From a virus: DNA of 64,000 nucleotides. The notes under the pieces were generated by a model. That model saw only the letters and a program-made list of their open reading frames with translations. It ran no database searches and was not told the origin of the DNA. Position 1 is the first letter of the stretch, and each line of letters starts with the position of its first letter. Shown one piece after another: positions 60,968 to 64,000 of the stretch. The DNA is taken from positions 1 to 64,000 of IMG/VR virus record IMGVR_UViG_3300046530_000052; one strand, 5' to 3'. A program made the position numbers and the translations under genes.

Positions 60968-61241
60968 CGAAGTAGCTCAAGGAGTCTTCCAGATTGCTCT
61001 TGACCGGTTTGCGATGGTTAATAGAGGACTGGACATGGAGAGCTTAGCGTTCGGTACCGGCAGAGCGCGTTACCACATCAAGGATGAGGATCTGGAGAAT
61101 CTGGTTGAGGATGCCTATTACCAAATAGGGGTACCGATCTTTAACTTGTTGGCGAACACGTCGTTTAAGAAACCGTTCATGTTTTGGTTGTTCCCCAACT
61201 TCCATTTGGTAGTAGCAATTAACGCGCAGGATTTCCGATGA
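60825..61241 (+). CDS. Unrecognised protein, 118-138 aa, overlapping the previous gene
   Basis: The frame opens at the ATG at 60825, but the convincing protein sequence begins at about the GTG at 60885 (VLLPTYDQIRQKVGGVCNGE). The C-terminal part (YHIKDEDLENLVEDAYYQIG) resembles the style of neighbours at 60089 and 61551, all short alpha/beta proteins. It overlaps the next gene by ATGA. A +1 shift from the 60392 frame would fuse the two. Confidence 0.5.
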   Translation: MNSTKRLKNRPAGIYRYYQVVLLPTYDQIRQKVGGVCNGEIRGTGAYNEVAQGVFQIALDRFAMVNRGLDMESLAFGTGRARYHIKDEDLENLVEDAYYQIGVPIFNLLANTSFKKPFMFWLFPNFHLVVAINAQDFR

Positions 61242-61570
61242 GTCAAGTCATCACGATTACGACTACTAACGTCCATAGAGCCTTTCAGAACAAAGGTTAT
61301 ACGGACGAAAAGATTTGCTCTATTTTAACTGGGCTAGTAAGTATTTGGAGGGTTAACGAAAATATTGAAGATATCACTAACAATGTGGTGATGTCTGAGC
61401 TTGAAGATGATGATCTGATGGCTGCGTTTTTGTGGAACTCGGTTAGCAAAGAGTTAATCGAGACCGGGCGGTATGTACGGGAACTTTCTTTGAAGCACAT
61501 GTTGGTACGTTGGTCGGTTGTTCCTTTCGCAATTATGTTGGAGTTTGAAGATGGACCCAAAACCACTTAA
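61238..61570 (+). CDS. Unrecognised 110-aa protein
   Basis: Starts by ATGA coupling at 61238 (MSQVITITTTNVHRAFQNKG). Small alpha/beta protein with an acidic middle. Its end overlaps the next gene by 20 bp. No family recognised; probably related to the other small genes in this run by common origin, judging by a shared strand-helix start. Confidence 0.6.
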   Translation: MSQVITITTTNVHRAFQNKGYTDEKICSILTGLVSIWRVNENIEDITNNVVMSELEDDDLMAAFLWNSVSKELIETGRYVRELSLKHMLVRWSVVPFAIMLEFEDGPKTT

Positions 61571-61862
61571 GACGGTTAGTCATTTGGTAACCCTTGGTTA
61601 TTTGGCGGATGTACAGTACTGTTTGAACTTGTATGCGGCACTGTTCACTGGTATGGGTATCACTAACACCATTCTCCAAGTCCCCGCTGCTGGTCCTGCG
61701 CATCCTATCGAAACTGAAGCTACAAGGATCAACTCAGCATTCTTTAGAGACATGCAAACCTTTAAACAACTCACGATCAGTAAAGTCAACGTCCACGTTG
61801 TCAGTGCCACGGTCAACGGTTTCAATCTTCATTTCATGATCGGGTATAACGAACCCTACTAA
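61551..61862 (+). CDS. Unrecognised 103-aa protein
   Basis: The ATG at 61551 (MDPKPLKTVSHLVTLGYLAD) is set by GGAG 9 nt upstream and coupling to the previous gene. It ends with NVHVVSATVNGFNLHFMIGY, a beta-hairpin-like end also seen in its upstream neighbours. No family recognised. Confidence 0.6.
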   Translation: MDPKPLKTVSHLVTLGYLADVQYCLNLYAALFTGMGITNTILQVPAAGPAHPIETEATRINSAFFRDMQTFKQLTISKVNVHVVSATVNGFNLHFMIGYNEPY

Positions 61863-61873
61863 GGTCCTTTTCC

Positions 61874-62239
61874 ATGACGCAACGGATCCTAAAGATAAAC
61901 TACACCCAAGTAGCAGCTCATTTGGGTGAACGGCTAGCTCGCTCGCAGGATCCAGACACCCCTCCGCACAACCTCACTTTTGGGTGTGTTCATGGAATCC
62001 TAACCAGCTTGTTCAACGATTACGAGGGAGAACTTAACTACCCCTTTGGGAAGGAACATCTTACTGAGGTCCCATACGGCACCATTGGTACCGAAGCTCA
62101 AGCCCTTACTGAAATCCTTTTTGCGGATCTTGGTTCGGACAGTTTCGACGACGTGGTGATTAGTAACACGCCTGGGGTTGTAACGTGGTATAAGGAGAAT
62201 CCCATCATGTTCCCCTTGGTACTCATCAAAGTAATTTGA
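61874..62239 (+). CDS. Unrecognised 121-aa protein
   Basis: Starts MTQRILKINYTQVAAHLGER, 11 bp after the previous stop. Same general style as the preceding small proteins. No motif. Confidence 0.6.
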   Translation: MTQRILKINYTQVAAHLGERLARSQDPDTPPHNLTFGCVHGILTSLFNDYEGELNYPFGKEHLTEVPYGTIGTEAQALTEILFADLGSDSFDDVVISNTPGVVTWYKENPIMFPLVLIKVI

Positions 62240-62250
62240 AGGGGGTAGTA

Positions 62251-62664
62251 ATGATCAAACCATTAATGAACGACATCGTTGATTTCAAGTACGTGCAGTC
62301 TGGGATCATTGGCGACGAAGAACGGGGCTGCGTGATCATCGGTCCCGAGCTGAACTTCCAGGCTGCGCGCTTGATTGCTCCAGAAATTGTGGTCAAGCAC
62401 GCCAACATGTTCCCGTACTTCGGGGATAAGGTTAACCAGAACAACGACCCAGGCGCTTACAACTACTTCCTGATTCGTCGTCCTAATGACTCGGTTGAAG
62501 TCATCGGCTACCCTTGGGTGAACGAAGATACGTTCAAGACTGTCTCTGGTCGAGTGCGGATCTACAACCTCAGCAACTTCAGCGAGAAGATGGCGGGTCC
62601 TATCGCTAAGCTGTTTGCTGACTTGGGAATCTCCTACACTCAGAACGATGTCGACACCCAGTGA
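62251..62664 (+). CDS. Unrecognised 137-aa protein
   Basis: The ATG at 62251 (MIKPLMNDIVDFKYVQSGII) with GAAGGGGG upstream is preferred over a TTG at 62236. Codons are more optimised than in the small genes before it. Beta-rich, soluble; last gene before a terminator. No family recognised. Confidence 0.65.
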   Translation: MIKPLMNDIVDFKYVQSGIIGDEERGCVIIGPELNFQAARLIAPEIVVKHANMFPYFGDKVNQNNDPGAYNYFLIRRPNDSVEVIGYPWVNEDTFKTVSGRVRIYNLSNFSEKMAGPIAKLFADLGISYTQNDVDTQ

Positions 62665-62677
62665 AAGTTTTCAAAAA

Positions 62678-62723
62678 CCACACCTCCTATTAGTTAGGGG
62701 GTGTGGGTAACTTTTTTATTTGC
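62678..62723 (+). terminator. Rho-independent terminator
   Basis: CCACACCTCCT / AGGGGGTGTGG (11 pairs, one G-T, 7-nt loop, 62678-62706), with GGGTAACTTTTTTATTTGC overlapping its end. It separates the small-gene run from the polymerase gene. Confidence 0.85.
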
Positions 62724-62771
62724 CTCTTTATTTTTTCTTTAATCACTTAACACGCACGAGAGCATTGGACC

Positions 62772-64000
62772 ATGGGTGTACCTGCTAAAGTAGACGGTGG
62801 TGTAACCATCGCTGTATCACCCTTCATGGACAAGAATTACGAAACCAACCGAAATTTCCTGAAACCTTACCACTATCAAGCCGCTAACTTCCTGTCGATC
62901 GTTTACAACTACGATTACGACCATTTGCTAGAACTGATGCGGGTAGTGTTCGTACCTGCTGAGAATGGCTTTAAAGAAGCTAAGTTCAAGATCTTCAAGA
63001 AGAACAAACACGGTGACCGGGTCGTAGAAGTTGTATACACCCGTGAGTTCTTCAATTACGTTAGACAAAAGAATTACCACTTATCTCCGTCGCTGGTAGC
63101 GTATACCCATACCGACGAAGAACAGTCCGTTAACTCGATCGCAACTGAAACCTTCATTGACTTCCGTCGTTTCTACAAAGGTAAGTTACACGAAGCCAAA
63201 GAAGTAGGTGATTCCGAAGCGGCCAAAGCGTTCCACGAGATCCAGAACGCCTTGAAGATCTTCAACAACGCCCAGTCGGGTGCAATGTCGTCTTCGGGTA
63301 CTCCGCTATTCAACCACTCTGGTCATACCACTCTGACCAGTATCTGCCGTTCCCTGACTTCGACTGCAAACTTGATTAACGAACGATTGATTACCGGTAA
63401 CCGGTTACTGTTGTCGTACAACAAGACCATTGAAGGCTTCTTGGCTCAGTTGCAGTTCTCTGACCATCACCTCATTGAGGAAGTGATTAAAGAACACGGT
63501 ATGAAGTACGCGACTGTTGACCAAGTCATGGACATGGTTCGTCGTTGCGCTAACTACTACTTCAGCAGCAAGTCTAAGCTGGCGAAAATTCATCGTTTCG
63601 TTGAGTTGTTGACTGGTCTGGAACGTACCATCCTGCTGTGCGTGATGGACATTCGTGGTCTGTACACGACTAACCCGAAAGTCATGACCCAGTTCTTTGC
63701 TGAGTGGTGTGCGGTTCCTGAGATTCCAGAAGGCGCTGAGCCTGACGACTTCCTCAAGCCAACCAACGGGGACTACAAGATCCTCTGCTTGACCAAGCTG
63801 GGCCGTGACCCAAGCAAGTTGGCAATGAACCACCTGAACCAGTACCACGTGAGTTTGGAAGCCAAGTGGTCCAAGTTCATCATGGCATTCTTCCGTTCTC
63901 GTATCCCACCGACTGGGATTTACGATGTAAAAGAGATCGTTCGTGAAAGCGTAATGACCTCCGACACTGACTCCGTGATCTACAGTGTTGACATGGTAAT
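62772..64000 (+). CDS. B-family DNA polymerase, C-terminal (fingers/palm) subunit, partial
   Basis: An open frame from the ATG at 62772 (MGVPAKVDGGVTIAVSPFMD) to the right edge, 409 complete codons. Residues about 130-176 match the fingers: a basic helix (DFRRFYKGKLHEAKEVGD), then QNALKIFNNAQSGAM, the counterpart of motif B (K..xNSxYG). Near the edge TSDTDSVIY (residues 396-404) is motif C (YGDTDS). Motif A (DxxSLYPS) and the exonuclease are absent, so the protein must work with a separate N-terminal subunit. It synthesises phage DNA. An AT-rich leader and a terminator lie upstream. Confidence 0.85.
   Translation, partial: MGVPAKVDGGVTIAVSPFMDKNYETNRNFLKPYHYQAANFLSIVYNYDYDHLLELMRVVFVPAENGFKEAKFKIFKKNKHGDRVVEVVYTREFFNYVRQKNYHLSPSLVAYTHTDEEQSVNSIATETFIDFRRFYKGKLHEAKEVGDSEAAKAFHEIQNALKIFNNAQSGAMSSSGTPLFNHSGHTTLTSICRSLTSTANLINERLITGNRLLLSYNKTIEGFLAQLQFSDHHLIEEVIKEHGMKYATVDQVMDMVRRCANYYFSSKSKLAKIHRFVELLTGLERTILLCVMDIRGLYTTNPKVMTQFFAEWCAVPEIPEGAEPDDFLKPTNGDYKILCLTKLGRDPSKLAMNHLNQYHVSLEAKWSKFIMAFFRSRIPPTGIYDVKEIVRESVMTSDTDSVIYSVDMV

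Overview
The window reads as a contiguous piece of a jumbo (phiKZ/EL-like) tailed dsDNA phage of a Gram-negative host. The main signs are an RNA polymerase beta'-type subunit with a DxDxDGD metal-binding motif followed by a beta-type subunit, a phage tubulin (PhuZ-like) gene, a contractile-tail sheath/tube pair next to a large terminase, a 2,682-residue virion protein with two cell-wall-degrading domains, a T4 gp21-type prohead protease, thymidylate kinase, a modular endolysin, and a B-family DNA polymerase piece split between motifs A and B. From memory, the order (giant muralytic protein, beta' N-part, beta, protease; and terminase, two large structural proteins, sheath, tube) recalls phiKZ gp181-gp180-gp178-gp175 and gp25-gp29-gp30. 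The RNA polymerase pair is therefore more likely the virion-packaged enzyme. GC content looks near 50%, closer to EL-type or Erwinia jumbo phages than to phiKZ. No tRNA genes, CRISPR arrays or insertion sequences were seen.

Layout. 1-11.4 kb: unrecognised genes on both strands plus a RecA-like ATPase with a degenerate P-loop (4646-6115). 11.4-21.7 kb, minus strand: a 721-aa virion-type protein and the giant tail/lytic protein. 21.75-32.8 kb, plus strand: RNA polymerase beta' part and beta, endolysin, a 525-aa abundant protein, prohead protease. 32.9-39.7 kb: small genes including a Nudix-like protein, thymidylate kinase, a pair of paralogues, and a signal-peptide protein. 39.7-42.9 kb, minus strand: tail tube and sheath. 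43-51.6 kb, plus strand: structural proteins and the large terminase, which carries a 314-residue intein inside its Walker A motif. 51.6-56.0 kb, minus strand: four to five unrecognised proteins. 56-64 kb, plus strand: a 480-bp non-coding region, three tandem proteasome/HslV-like Ntn-hydrolase paralogues, the tubulin, a run of small unknown genes, and the start of a split DNA polymerase that runs off the right edge.

Regulation. Five intergenic sites share TAYATTACTNNNNTR and precede the Ntn-hydrolase cluster, the tubulin, and three other gene groups. The core matches the published phiKZ early promoter element TATATTAC, so these are probably early units. Nearly all operons end in strong hairpins. 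About half of these have a U-tract and half (notably at convergent gene pairs) do not.

The most unusual items are the P-loop intein with class 3 features and a proline first residue, the triplicated HslV-like genes under an early-type promoter, and a small membrane-protein ORF with its own Shine-Dalgarno sequence overprinted on the low-complexity linker of the RNA polymerase beta gene.
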